From: an uncultured Campylobacter sp.
Lineage (GTDB): Bacteria > Campylobacterota > Campylobacteria > Campylobacterales > Campylobacteraceae
DNA: 64,000 bases
Reading direction: 5' to 3'
Assembly: GCF_905373215.1 (NCBI RefSeq)
Contig: NZ_CAJPRT010000010.1
Location: 1 to 64,000, forward strand
Part shown: positions 8,280 through 17,638 of the stretch, piece after piece
How positions within the stretch are numbered: position 1 is the stretch's first letter
How the letters are laid out: the number at the start of each line of letters is the position of its first letter
Made by a program: the position numbers and the translations under genes
Notes under the pieces: model-generated
Database searches by the model: none
What the model saw: the letters and a program-made list of their open reading frames with translations, nothing else
What the model was told of the DNA's origin: nothing

Positions 8280-9911
8280 ATGGAGCTTGTTATAGAGCTA
8301 TTTCTTGCGATCACTGCGCTTGCGATAGTGCTAAATATCGTCTTTAAAATTTTTGAAATTCCCACCATCATCGGCTATATCGTTGCGGGCGTGTGCTTTT
8401 CGCAGATCTATAGTCTAAGCAGTGTCGAAAATGCCCATATGTCTGAGCTGGCAGAATTCGGAATTGTTTTTTTGATGTTTACCATCGGGCTTGAGTTTAG
8501 TTTCCATCACCTCATGAGTATGAAAAAGGACGTATTTTTTAACGGCATACTCCAAGTGCTCGGCACCGGTATTATCTTAGCGCTCATCATCGATCAAGCT
8601 TTCGGCGGAAACATAAAAACTGTGATGATTATCGGGCTTGCGCTCGCGCTTAGCTCTACGGCGATCGTGCTAAAAACGCTCAACGAAACAGGCGAAATCA
8701 ACCAAAACTACGGGCGCAAGGTGCTTGGCATCCTGCTCTTTCAAGACCTCGCCGTCATCCCCATCTTGCTTATGATTGACATATTCGGCTCGACCGACAA
8801 TACCCCCGTGAACTATCTAATCTTAAAAACCGCCGTAAGCGCCGCCATAGTGGTAGTGATCCTTTTCGTGCTCGGTAAATTTGCTTTCAACCGCTTCCTC
8901 TACTACGTCGTAAGGACAAATTCTAAAGAAATTTTCATCGCGACCATCCTTTTTACCGTCGTGGGGGCTAGCTTTTTGGCGCATGTTTTTGGCTTTTCGT
9001 ACACGCTGGGCGCGTTCATCGCGGGTATGCTCATCGCAGAAACCGAGTATAAACACGAGATAGAGGCTGATCTGACGCCGTTTCGAGACATACTGCTGGG
9101 ACTTTTTTTTATCACGATTGGCATGCAGATAAATTTTGAAGTTATCGTCTCGCACTATGGGCTAATCCTGCTCGCTATTATCGTTATAATGGCGCTTAAA
9201 ACGGTAGTGATTTACGCGATCTTATTTCTCTCGACCGGCAAAAGGATAGCGCTAAAAGCGGCGCTGTCGCTATGCCAGATAGGAGAGTTTGCGCTGGCGA
9301 TATTTTCGTTGTTGATGAGCCGCGATATGCTAAGTAAGGAAAACGGGCAAATTTTAATTACAGTCGTAACTGCGACGATGATTTTAACGCCGTTTATTCT
9401 TAAGAATTTAAACAAAATCGCCAACCGTTTCGAGTCTAAAGTTGAAAAGCTCGAGGATGAGGAGCATAAAACTCAAATCCCGCCGATGAAAAATCACATC
9501 ATTGTAGCAGGCTATGGCAGGATAGGGCAGGAGGTGGTGCTCCGCCTTAAAGATCAGGGGCTGCTATACGTAGTCGCCGAGAGCGATTTAGAGCTTGTTG
9601 ATCTGGGCAAATCGCGCGGAGAGAATATATACTTTGTAAATATAATGCAAAAAACCGCGATCGACGAGCTGCATGCGCGCGATGCGTCGGTCATCATCCT
9701 GACGATCGCAAATCAGCAAAAGCTCGACATAGTCGCTAAGATGCTAAACGGCTCTAATTTAAAAGCAAATATCATAGTGATGCATACGGGCGCCGATCCG
9801 CAAAGCGAGCTGCAGAGCGAATACGGCGAAAATTTTATCTTCGTAAAAAAAGAGAGAGTAGTAGCCAATGCGCTTTTACAAGAGGCGCTGAAATGCAAGC
9901 TAACGCAGTAA
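8280..9911 (+). CDS. kefB: KefB-type monovalent cation:proton antiporter with NAD-binding RCK domain
   Basis: A 543-residue CPA2-family protein. About 12-13 membrane segments span residues 1-390, including the FEIPTIIGYIVAG opening typical of the family. A cytoplasmic RCK/TrkA-N domain follows with the nucleotide-binding loop GYGRIG at 411-416. The family exchanges K+ or Na+ for H+, and the RCK domain gates transport by NAD(H) or related ligands. Whether this member is glutathione-gated like E. coli KefB cannot be told. The ATG is preceded by GGGAG. The position after hspR is the same as in C. jejuni. Confidence 0.88.
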   Translation: MELVIELFLAITALAIVLNIVFKIFEIPTIIGYIVAGVCFSQIYSLSSVENAHMSELAEFGIVFLMFTIGLEFSFHHLMSMKKDVFFNGILQVLGTGIILALIIDQAFGGNIKTVMIIGLALALSSTAIVLKTLNETGEINQNYGRKVLGILLFQDLAVIPILLMIDIFGSTDNTPVNYLILKTAVSAAIVVVILFVLGKFAFNRFLYYVVRTNSKEIFIATILFTVVGASFLAHVFGFSYTLGAFIAGMLIAETEYKHEIEADLTPFRDILLGLFFITIGMQINFEVIVSHYGLILLAIIVIMALKTVVIYAILFLSTGKRIALKAALSLCQIGEFALAIFSLLMSRDMLSKENGQILITVVTATMILTPFILKNLNKIANRFESKVEKLEDEEHKTQIPPMKNHIIVAGYGRIGQEVVLRLKDQGLLYVVAESDLELVDLGKSRGENIYFVNIMQKTAIDELHARDASVIILTIANQQKLDIVAKMLNGSNLKANIIVMHTGADPQSELQSEYGENFIFVKKERVVANALLQEALKCKLTQ

Positions 9912-10189
9912 TCTTGAGCGTTTAAGATCAAATTTAAACGCATTTGCTATGCCTAAAATATCCACGCTTCTTTATTCTTACTTCTACATTCAGCTAATTT
10001 AAAGCGTTTTAATAAACGCAGATAAAAATGGCGGGCTTGTAAATTTAAAGGTGCAAAGTGCTGCTTTAGATTAATTTAAATTCTAAATTTAAGCTGTCAT
10101 TCCACAGCAAAAGGATACTCTGACAAGGAGCTGATGAAGTATATTTGAGCGATAAAGTTATTTAAAAATTCGTTTAAATTTTACTAATT

Positions 10190-11282
10190 TCACTCTTTTA
10201 TCTCTTTATAAACGCTTAAGTTGCGTGCTAGGCAAACGATGGTCGTTATAAACAATATCGGAGCTATCGGCAAATACAGATACCCAAGAATTAGAGCCAT
10301 ATTATCGTAACTTCGTCCTTGAGAAAAGAGCAATTCCGAGAGTGGGAGATACAAAACTAGCGTCACAATCGCAAAATTTTCTATCGCGAAAATCGTATTG
10401 CCTTTTTCGGGATTTTATATGAAAAGTTTGCTGTATCTGCGCTTTGAAAAGAAAATATAATTGTACAAACGCGCTAATTATAAACGCCCAGTGTAATTCG
10501 TACGAATCCGATAAAAATAAAATCAAAAAAACCGTTGTCGCAAAACTCGCGAAAGCAAATCTAATCAAACGGTGAAGTTGATATTTTTGCTTTAAATTTT
10601 TTGCAATTTGTGCTAGAGCTTTGCCGTACTCCAGCGCTTCCTCTTTGCTTTGGATAGATTCTGCCACAAGGCTCGCGTCATTAAATTTTTGCTCAAATTT
10701 AGCGGCTTCATCTTGGGTAGCTTGCACCTCGCCGTTTGTTTTGTTAAAATTTTGCTCGCCGGAAATTTTATCAGCGATGGCTCCGCCGATTTTTGTTTGC
10801 GATTTTGGCGCCGGTAGATACACGGTCTCATCGGCGTCAAATTCCGGATTTGCGTTATATGTTATTATCGCCACCGGAATAGCGATAAAAATAGCAGGTA
10901 TAATCTGACGTGTATCCCAGTCTATGTGATATTTTATCTGTAAATAAAATCCGACCAAAGCATAAAGGACGTAAAATATCGCAGCCACATGTATTCATAT
11001 AAGCATAAAGGCCTTATCTGCATTGCTAAATAAAAGCAGGGCGTATTTTTTATACTTCAGCCTGTTTAGGCAGACGAGTATATTTATCGCAGATAGCGCG
11101 AGCATGCATAAAAACGACATTATGGGCGCATCATTTACAAACGCAAGAAACACGATGATATAAATGAGAAAGGTCAAAAGCGTCCCAAAAAACAGATATC
11201 TACAAAAGCGAAATCTATCGTAGCTTTTTAAAATTTCTTGCGGAATTTGGCTGATGTCCGCGGGGATTTTGTCTTTTTGCAT
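10190..11282 (-). pseudogene. Multi-spanning membrane protein of unknown function, broken by an in-frame stop and a frameshift
   Basis: Three pieces read as one protein. 11282-10995 codes for 95 residues with two membrane segments and ends at TGA. The same frame continues, with a GTG at 10988 but no ribosome site, through 10302 with further hydrophobic segments and an acidic/Gln-rich loop. At about 10400-10415 coding potential moves by one base into a frame that gives hydrophobic segments and ends at TGA 10190-10192. The shift is explained by one extra A in an A4 tract, or by an equivalent 2-nt loss. Without these two lesions the product would be about 360 residues. The start has a good AAAGGCGG site. 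I do not recognise the family. Sequencing error is an alternative for the frameshift. Confidence 0.65.
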
Positions 11283-11352
11283 TTTTACCGCCTTTCTCGG
11301 TTATTTTAGCTCAAATTTTGCTTTTTTTACTCCGTAGCGTTTTAAATTTAAT

Positions 11353-11385
11353 GAAGCAAGCTTTTTTGACTTGCTTCTTTTTTTT
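11353..11385. terminator. Strong hairpin with T8 tail
   Basis: GAAGCAAG pairs perfectly with CTTGCTTC across a 9-nt loop, followed on the plus strand by eight T. No plus-strand gene ends here. On the minus strand it lies between the methyltransferase remnant and the broken membrane-protein gene and may separate the two. Confidence 0.5.
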
Positions 11386-11551
11386 GGCAGACAAGCGATC
11401 CCGATTTCTCATTAAATTTTTAAAAATGAATACTTACCGGCTATCGCAATTTGATCGATAAAATTTTTAGCAAGCTAAATTTACGCTTCTTTTCTAGCTA
11501 AATTTAGCTTCAAAATTTATCCTGCTTCATTCATAAAATAAAGCAACCAAG

Positions 11552-12357
11552 CTAAAGCTCATCCGTTTTATCCACCCGCACGAACGCCCAGTGCATAAAA
11601 TCCCGCTTTGGCTCGTATTTGCCGCTGTTAAAATACTCCGCTAGCTGCGCCTCCTCCGTTTCGCTTAGCTCGTCGCCAAGCCCCCAACGCGTCTTTTGCA
11701 CAAACTCCTCCGCACTCTTTGCTCCGCCGCCGTGGCACGGGGCTTTGATGTAGCTGAGGCTCGGCAAATAGCCCATTTGAAATAAAATATTGATGAGATA
11801 GACGAAGTCGGGCCTCTTTTGCACGTCGCGCCCCAGCGCCTGCAAAATCCGCTCATCTACGAAGCTGCCGACCTTAAATGTGATGTAAAGCGATTTTTTG
11901 GTCTTTGAAAGAAGCTTGTTAAGCGCAGTTTTTAGATCGTCCACCTCAAGGCAGCGCGAGGCTAAAACCACGTCGCATACAGGCACGTCCAACCAGTCGT
12001 CCTCAAAGGCCTTTTGCGCAAATTTCGCGTTTTTCGCACCGTAAATTTGAGCATTCTCGCGGGCAAATTCCAGCATTTTGGGCGAAAAGTCATAGCCGTA
12101 AATTTGATCCACCTTTTCCGCCGCCAGCACGCTTAGCGCGCCTGTTCCGCATGCAAAATCAAGCAGCGTTGAAGCGCCCTGTAAAATCGACCTTGTCTAT
12201 AAACTCGCGCGTAGGCGCTTTTCATCACGCCCTCGTTAAGGCTGGACGCCTTTTTGTCCCAATGCTCGGCCAGTTTTTTGCCGAATGAGCTCTTTGCTTT
12301 TTGCGTCTTATAAAGCGCATCAAAGTCGATTTTATCGTAGTTTAAAGCTAAAATCAT
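11552..12357 (-). pseudogene. SAM-dependent methyltransferase with two frameshifts
   Basis: The start is the ATG at 12357, which has an AAGGATAG ribosome site. The first frame gives about 50 plausible residues up to the sequence KSAYAR. The next frame gives EFIDKVDFTG, and a third frame gives TLLDFACGTGALSVLAAEKV and continues to 11552. The third piece carries the SAM-binding motif I (DFACGTG) followed by an acidic residue after the next strand (YGYDFSP). The shifts map to a CG-repeat near 12197-12205 and a GGG run near 12177-12180; each fits a one-base gain or two-base loss. Joined, the product is a ~267-residue class I methyltransferase of unknown substrate. It is either a decayed gene or contains sequencing errors. 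Confidence 0.7.
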
Positions 12358-12703
12358 AACTATCCTTTCTAAAATTTTGCGGGCAGATCGCACCGATTTT
12401 TTCGTCATATTTTAGCGTAAATTTATGCGCCGTGCCCAAACCCGCCTAAAATTTCAAACCACCCGGCGAAAAATGCTAAGGCAAGCCCACCTTTGCGTAT
12501 TTTATCTGCTCTAAATTCTTTAAATTTTCACCGAACGATCGAAGCTAAATTTTAAAAGTCCGCTCATAAATCAAAATTTTTAGTCTGTCGCCCGCGCTTG
12601 TTCGCTCCGCATTTAAATCGCCGCTGTGGATTTATTGCAAAGCTCCCAATCTAGCCGCTATCACCTTTTGCATCGCTTGATTTTTCTTGTTTTTGGATAA
12701 AAT
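12358..12703. other. Intergenic region, no feature seen
   Basis: About 350 bp of AT-rich sequence between the methyltransferase remnant and the next minus-strand gene. I see no gene or clear terminator. Confidence 0.5.
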
Positions 12704-13093
12704 TTACAGTCTCCTTTTGCCGATACGTTTGTCGGCGGCCTTTAGGATATTTGCAAGCCCCCATTCATCGGCACCAAAGTGCTTTGCAAACAGCTCCTCT
12801 TTGGGCGTGTCGATATATTCGCGTATAAGCTCACCGATGTCGCTTATGTCGTTACCATACGGATAAATTTTCGCTAGAGCGCCCTGTGCTAGGCTTTTTA
12901 CGCCGCCGCTTTTTAGTACGAAATCCTTTGGGTAATCAAAAATAATCTCGCCCGCAAGCGTGATAAAATATCGCGGCAAATCCGTGTTGCCGCGCCTGCT
13001 TTGCATCCTATAAACCGTGCAGTGGAGCTTAAAATCAATGCTTTCATCCACGAGCTCGTAAAGCCGTTTTTGAAGTTTGCTCCAGCGTTTCAT
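12704..13093 (-). CDS. Small conserved protein, SF0329-like
   Basis: About 129 residues from the second ATG (13093), which has a GGGAGG ribosome site at the right distance; the ATG four codons upstream would place that site inside the gene. The opening MKRWSKLQKRL and the general layout recall the SF0329 family of small soluble proteins of unknown function. The end is very basic (KAADKRIGKRRL). No membrane segment or catalytic motif is seen. It is the last of three consecutive minus-strand genes. Confidence 0.6.
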   Translation of the reverse strand: MKRWSKLQKRLYELVDESIDFKLHCTVYRMQSRRGNTDLPRYFITLAGEIIFDYPKDFVLKSGGVKSLAQGALAKIYPYGNDISDIGELIREYIDTPKEELFAKHFGADEWGLANILKAADKRIGKRRL

Positions 13094-13112
13094 TTTGCCT
13101 CCCATTATCTAT

Positions 13113-13761
13113 TTATCGCCTCTTGCGGTTTCGCGCATAGCTTTTGCCGCCCTTTGTGACGATCGCGCCTGAAAGCTCCGCACCTTTTCTATTTTTTTGC
13201 AAATCCGCTTTGTAAAATTCTGCCGCGTTAAACGGTCTCCCAAAATCTAGACTCCGTCTTGATCGCTCCTCTGTTTTTCTCGCGTAAAATTTGCAAAAAT
13301 TCTTTAAAGCTCGGCGTAAAAATCGAAGCAGCGGGCACAAATTTATACTCGCTCGCGCCGTCTTGCTCGGGCTTGTTCGTGCTGCCGCGTTCAAGCTTGC
13401 TCGCGCCGCCAGCAAAGCGGATCCGCCAAATCCTAGCATGATTTATCCGTATTTTTGTGGCTTCAAGCGTCAAAATTTGCTCAAATTTATACCTCGCCGC
13501 GAGCTTCTGTCCGTCAAAAACGTAGATGAAATCCTGATCGAACCAAAGGCTCTCGCACGAGATAAAAAACCGCTCCAGCCAGAACAAAAACGGTCGCATG
13601 GAAAGCCTTTTTACCGCGCTTGCTTCGCTTATCCCATCTATCGCGGCAAGGCAGCTCGGACTAAGCTTGCGAGGGTTGCGGCAAAAAAGCGTCCAAGTAG
13701 TCTCGCCCAGGAGCAAGACGCTAAAAATTACGATTAAAATTTGAATTAAAGCTTCAGCCAT
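13113..13761 (-). CDS. Membrane-anchored hypothetical protein, possibly frameshifted near its end
   Basis: From the ATG at 13761, 177 residues run to a stop at 13228. There is an N-terminal membrane helix (about 5-22) and a soluble domain without motifs I recognise. Just before the stop the coding pattern seems to continue in another frame (FNAAEFYKADLQKN onward, basic end) to a stop at 13113, so the intact protein may be about 215 residues. A one-base gain or two-base loss near 13230-13235 would explain it. The start overlaps the previous gene's stop by 8 nt (ATGGCTGA), so translation is probably coupled. Confidence 0.5.
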
Positions 13762-14437
13762 TTAAAATTCTAAGTCCTTTTACAAATGCAAATTTCGCCT
13801 CCGTATCGCTCCAAAACAAACTCCTACTAAAATCCGCCTCTGTGCCGTTTGCAAGCTCTTCATAAAGCTTATAAAATCGCCCTTTGTGCGTGCAATCGCT
13901 TAGACAGACGTTAAAAAACGCCTCCGCCGCGTCCCTGCCGCCGAAATAAAAGATAAAGTAGATCGGGCGCAGATCGAAGGCGCTTAGATTTTTGTTAAAT
14001 TTAGCCCCGCGCTGCATCATAAACTCCACCGCCTTGCGCTTGTCCTCAAAAAGCTCAAAAATAGGCAGCGCGTAGTCCTTGATAGCTGCGCTAATCTCGC
14101 GAACGCTGGGCTCGAAGCTGGCACCCGCGAGCTGCCAGTCGCGAAACTGCCTGCGCGGCGCGAGATAGCCAAGGTGCGATACGAAAACAAGGTCGCTCGA
14201 GTAGGGCAGCTCCTCTTGCATTAGCTTTTTTAGGCGCTTGCAGTAGATCGCGACCTGCGATAGGATGCTCACGCTACCGGAGTAATTGCGCATGCTGGAG
14301 CTAAAATAAATTTCAAACGAAATCTCCTTATCGCTTGCAAGCTTCGTTAGTTTTTGCCCCTTTTGCGAGGGCTTGAAGTCCGTGAAATTCGCCGCGATCT
14401 CGGCGCAGCCGTTTAAAAATATCTCGCGCGGAGTCAT
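13754..14437 (-). CDS. Hypothetical soluble protein (DUF4304-like)
   Basis: 227 residues from the ATG at 14437, chosen because AAGGAAAA precedes it; an upstream ATG at 14527 would add 30 unlikely residues. The N-terminal third (FTDFKPSQKGQKLTKLA, then a predicted beta-strand segment) resembles DUF4304-type proteins, but this is weak. No signal peptide or membrane helix is seen. The stop overlaps the start of the next gene by 8 nt. Confidence 0.6.
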   Translation of the reverse strand: MTPREIFLNGCAEIAANFTDFKPSQKGQKLTKLASDKEISFEIYFSSSMRNYSGSVSILSQVAIYCKRLKKLMQEELPYSSDLVFVSHLGYLAPRRQFRDWQLAGASFEPSVREISAAIKDYALPIFELFEDKRKAVEFMMQRGAKFNKNLSAFDLRPIYFIFYFGGRDAAEAFFNVCLSDCTHKGRFYKLYEELANGTEADFSRSLFWSDTEAKFAFVKGLRILNG

Positions 14438-14618
14438 GATTTTCCTTTTAAATTTATCGTTTAAATTTAGACGTTTTGCTCGCCAGCAATTCGGTTTGCA
14501 GCTTACATTGCCGCAGCCGCGACCCACACGGCATTTTATAGGGCGCGCCGTTTTGTCGCCGAAAAGTTATTCTATACGCGCAATTTTATCCCAATTCAGC
14601 TAAATTTAACGGTAAAAT

Positions 14619-14985
14619 TTATAATCTATCCTCGTATCTTTTGTAGTTTATGCCGTAGATTTTATCGATATTTTCGGCGTTTATGAGCTGTTCGCTGCGC
14701 CCAAAAGCTAAAATTTCGCCGTCTTTTATAAACAGCGTCAAATTTGAAACAAACTTTGCATGCCGCGGGTAGTGCGTCGTCTGCACGAAGGTGTAGCTCT
14801 CGTCCCCCAGCGCTTTTATCATCTCGAGTAGCTTGATCTGATTGCCGAAGTCCAGCCCGTTTGTCGGCTCGTCCATAAAGATCGCTTTCGCGCCCTGAAC
14901 CAGCGTGCGCGCGATATACGCCAGCTGCCGCCACTTGAAATTTCGCCTTTTAAGATTCTGTCTTTATATGGATTGCGCTTAGAAT
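14619..14985 (-). pseudogene. C-terminal remnant of a FecE-type ABC transporter ATPase
   Basis: The recognisable part begins with KDRILKGEISSGG, an ABC signature, then jumps frame to QLAYIARTLVQGAKAIF and the Walker B MDEPTNGLDFG. It continues through the H-loop region (TTHYPRHA) to a natural C-terminus at 14619. The few bases between SGG and QLAYIAR are missing, so the signature is broken. The Walker A half of the protein is absent. Best matches by eye are ATPases of iron-siderophore/B12 importers (FecE/FepC). No permease or binding-protein gene is adjacent, so this is a stump of a lost import system. Confidence 0.7.
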
Positions 14986-15233
14986 TTTATATTCTCACGT
15001 CTTTAAAATTTGCATCGCTGCAAATAAAATTTTATTGAGGTTTAAAATTTGATGCCGTGTTGTTGCGCTGCGTAAAATTTCAATAACGCGCTAAATTTAA
15101 GTAGCACGTAAAATCAAGCATTGCGCTAAATTTCAAGTTACGCGCCGAATTTAGCTCGCGCGGCAAATCAAGCGCGCCGCCTAATAAAAGCGGTATAAAA
15201 TTTGCTTGCGCGCTAAGGCCCGTCCCTCGGGGC

Positions 15234-15872
15234 TTAGGCGTATAAAATTCTACCGAGGCGGATCATGTTCGAGCCGCATTTGATCGCGAGCTCAAAATCA
15301 TCGCTCATCCCCATCGAGCAGATCCGCGCGCCGTGCGGCACGAGCGCGTCGAAGATCTCGCGGCTTGCCTCGAAGCTTCGCGCGATCTGCGCGGGCTCGC
15401 TCACATGTGCGCCGATGCTCATCACGCCGATTAAATTTAGATTTTTGCACTCCTGCTTGATGCGCAAAAACTCCTCCACCGCGCGGTTTTTATCGAGCCC
15501 CGTTTTGGAGCTCTCGCCCGCAGCGTTGATCTCCAGCAGCGTATCTAGCGGATAAGTTAGCCGCTTATTTACGGCAAGCGCGAGCTCGCAACTGTTGCAG
15601 CTCTGCCACAGCGTCGGGCGCAGAGCGATGAGCTGATTGATTTTGTTGCTTTGCAGCGTGCCGATGAAGTGCCACTTTAACGGCAGTTCGCGCAAGGCCT
15701 CGCTTTTGCGCTTTAGCTCCTGTACTCTGTTTTCGCCGAATGCGATCTGTCCTTGCGAATACAGCTCGCGCACTTCATCCGTGCCTACGTTTTTGCTTAC
15801 CGCGACTAGCTGCACTTCGCCCTCGCCTGCTTTTGCAGCCTCAATGCGCTTTAAAATTTCATCCAGTCTCAT
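15234..15872 (-). CDS. yggS: YggS/PLPBP family pyridoxal phosphate homeostasis protein
   Basis: 212 residues, a single-domain PLP-binding TIM-barrel protein. The PLP lysine is Lys27 in LVAVSKNVG. The segments FGENRVQEL, WHFIGTLQSNK and SMGMSDDFELAIKCGSNMIRLGR are typical of the family. It binds PLP without a known enzymatic reaction and balances vitamin B6 and amino-acid pools. The ATG overlaps the rseP stop by 4 nt, so the two are translationally coupled. Confidence 0.93.
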   Translation of the reverse strand: MRLDEILKRIEAAKAGEGEVQLVAVSKNVGTDEVRELYSQGQIAFGENRVQELKRKSEALRELPLKWHFIGTLQSNKINQLIALRPTLWQSCNSCELALAVNKRLTYPLDTLLEINAAGESSKTGLDKNRAVEEFLRIKQECKNLNLIGVMSIGAHVSEPAQIARSFEASREIFDALVPHGARICSMGMSDDFELAIKCGSNMIRLGRILYA

Positions 15873-16984
15873 TTGTAAAATCCCAAAATTCTAGCGAAAT
15901 CATTTAGCACCGTAAATATCATCAAAAGCGCTAAAATCCCCATCCCTACGTAGCTGGCGCCCACGAATACCCGCTTTGGCACCGGGCGGCGGAAGATAAG
16001 CTCAAAGAGATTAAACGCGATATGCCCGCCGTCGAGCGCAGGGATCGGAAAGAGGTTGATGAGCCCTAAATTTACCGATATTAGCGCCACGAGCGCGAGT
16101 AAGACCGCCGCGCCGTAATCGACCGCCTTTGAGGTGATGTCGGTGATAGCGACGATGCCGCCCATCTCCTTGGGCGAAACGACGCCGCTGGCGAGCTTTT
16201 CTAGACCTACCAGGATGAGCTTTGATGCCTCCACCGTCTGATCCCACGCAAAGCTAAGCGAGCTCGCGCCCTTGTGATACAGCGTCACGGTCGCATTGTA
16301 ATCGGGCGAAATGCCGATGAGCGGCACTCTGATGCTCTCGCGCCAGATGGTTTTTTTCTCGCCGAGCTTTGGCGTGAGCTGCAGGCTCAGCCGCTCGCCG
16401 TCGCGCATGATTTCCAAGCTTAGCGGTGCGGCGGTTACCTGCCTTGAGATGTCGTCCCACTCGCGGATCTGCTTGCCGTCGATTGATAAAATTTCATCGT
16501 TTAGCATTAGCCCTGAGCTTGCCGCGGCAGAGCCTGGCGAGATTTTGCCGACCTTTGGTGCGAGTTTTTCGACGCCGATGTAGCCCAGCGCGATGTAGAT
16601 CAAAAACGCAAGCAGCAGGTTAAAAAACGGCCCCGCAAAAAGTATGATTATGCGCGCGATCGGGCCTTTGGAGTTGTAGCTGTCGGGATCCGCGCTTGCT
16701 GCGGCGGGATCCAAATCCTCCTGCCCCTTAAGGCTCACGTAGCCCCCCAGAGGGATCGCGCTGATGGCGTACTGCGTCGCGCCGATGCGCTTGGTAAAGA
16801 CCTTCTCGCCGAAGCCTACGCTAAAGACGTTCACCCCCACGCCCAGCGCCCGCGCCGCCAAAAAATGCCCCAGCTCGTGGAAAAAGATGAGGAAGCTGAT
16901 CGCCAGCACCGTGACCATAAAATTTATCGAGTAAAAATAAAATCCGACCGCCAGGATCGTCAGCGTTAAAATTATGCTTTTCAA
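15869..16984 (-). CDS. rseP: RseP-type site-2 zinc metalloprotease (M50)
   Basis: 371 residues, an inner-membrane protease. The zinc motif HELGH is at 36-40 in the first membrane helix. A periplasmic PDZ domain follows (roughly 130-200), and a second active-site motif NLFPIPALDGGH lies near residue 315. It cleaves transmembrane substrates such as anti-sigma factors or signal-peptide remnants. Epsilonproteobacteria lack RpoE, so the main target here is unknown. It is shorter than E. coli RseP because it has one PDZ domain. It is coupled to yggS downstream. Confidence 0.93.
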   Translation of the reverse strand: MKSIILTLTILAVGFYFYSINFMVTVLAISFLIFFHELGHFLAARALGVGVNVFSVGFGEKVFTKRIGATQYAISAIPLGGYVSLKGQEDLDPAAASADPDSYNSKGPIARIIILFAGPFFNLLLAFLIYIALGYIGVEKLAPKVGKISPGSAAASSGLMLNDEILSIDGKQIREWDDISRQVTAAPLSLEIMRDGERLSLQLTPKLGEKKTIWRESIRVPLIGISPDYNATVTLYHKGASSLSFAWDQTVEASKLILVGLEKLASGVVSPKEMGGIVAITDITSKAVDYGAAVLLALVALISVNLGLINLFPIPALDGGHIAFNLFELIFRRPVPKRVFVGASYVGMGILALLMIFTVLNDFARILGFYK

Positions 16985-17638
16985 ATTTCAAACCTTTGTA
17001 AAAAATGGGCTAAGCTTACTATGATTTTGTAAATTTTAAGCTTAGATCGCCGTTTAAAGCCTTAGCTCGCTTTTTTAAACTTGGTTAGCTTTTTGAGCTT
17101 AGCCCGCCGCCGTTTCGAGCTATGAATTTAGCTAAATTAAGGCGCGCGGCGGATGGAGGACGAGAGGAATTTAAAATTTAAAAGCGAAATTTTACCGCGA
17201 GATTTTGCGGAGTGAGTTATAAAATTTCGCCGCGCGGAGCTTTGCACTTTGAAATGCCGCTATTTTTTGAAAAGCTGTATATTTTGAAATTCCGTTTTAC
17301 TTTGAAATTCCGCCATGTTTTGAAACACTGCCGCGCCGCTCTGAAATTTTGCACGGCGGTTAGACGGAATTCTGCGCCGTGGAATTTTGCACGGCGGAAT
17401 TTTATCTTTTAAATTTTATAGGTTTGGCGCACTGCTGTGCGCGTACAGATTAAACATCTATAAAATTTTATCTCACAATTTATAGCGCGAAATTTTAAAA
17501 TTTTACGTTTGTCGGTATAGGTGAAATTTTACGCTGAAATTTTATCACCAAAACCCGCTTTAAGCGTGCGTTTTGGCGCTCTACGATACCGATTTTGTCT
17601 TCAAATATGGAAGCTATATCTAGTCTAAATTTTAAAAT
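16985..17638. other. Intergenic region with an 18-bp tandem array
   Basis: About 650 bp. The middle (17248-17355) is a degenerate tandem repeat; the rest is AT-rich with AAATTT words. A 66-codon open frame at 17212 lies within the repeats and is not convincing. Confidence 0.55.
17248..17355. repeat. Degenerate ~18-bp tandem repeat, about six copies
   Basis: TTTGAAAT-like cores occur at 17248, 17266, 17283, 17301, 17319 and about 17339, spaced 17-20 bp, each followed by a CCG-containing tail. It is non-coding in appearance. Confidence 0.65.

Noticed and set aside
10190..14985. A mobile element or prophage causing the decay zone
   Set aside because: No transposase, integrase, terminal inverted repeats or attachment-site duplications were seen.
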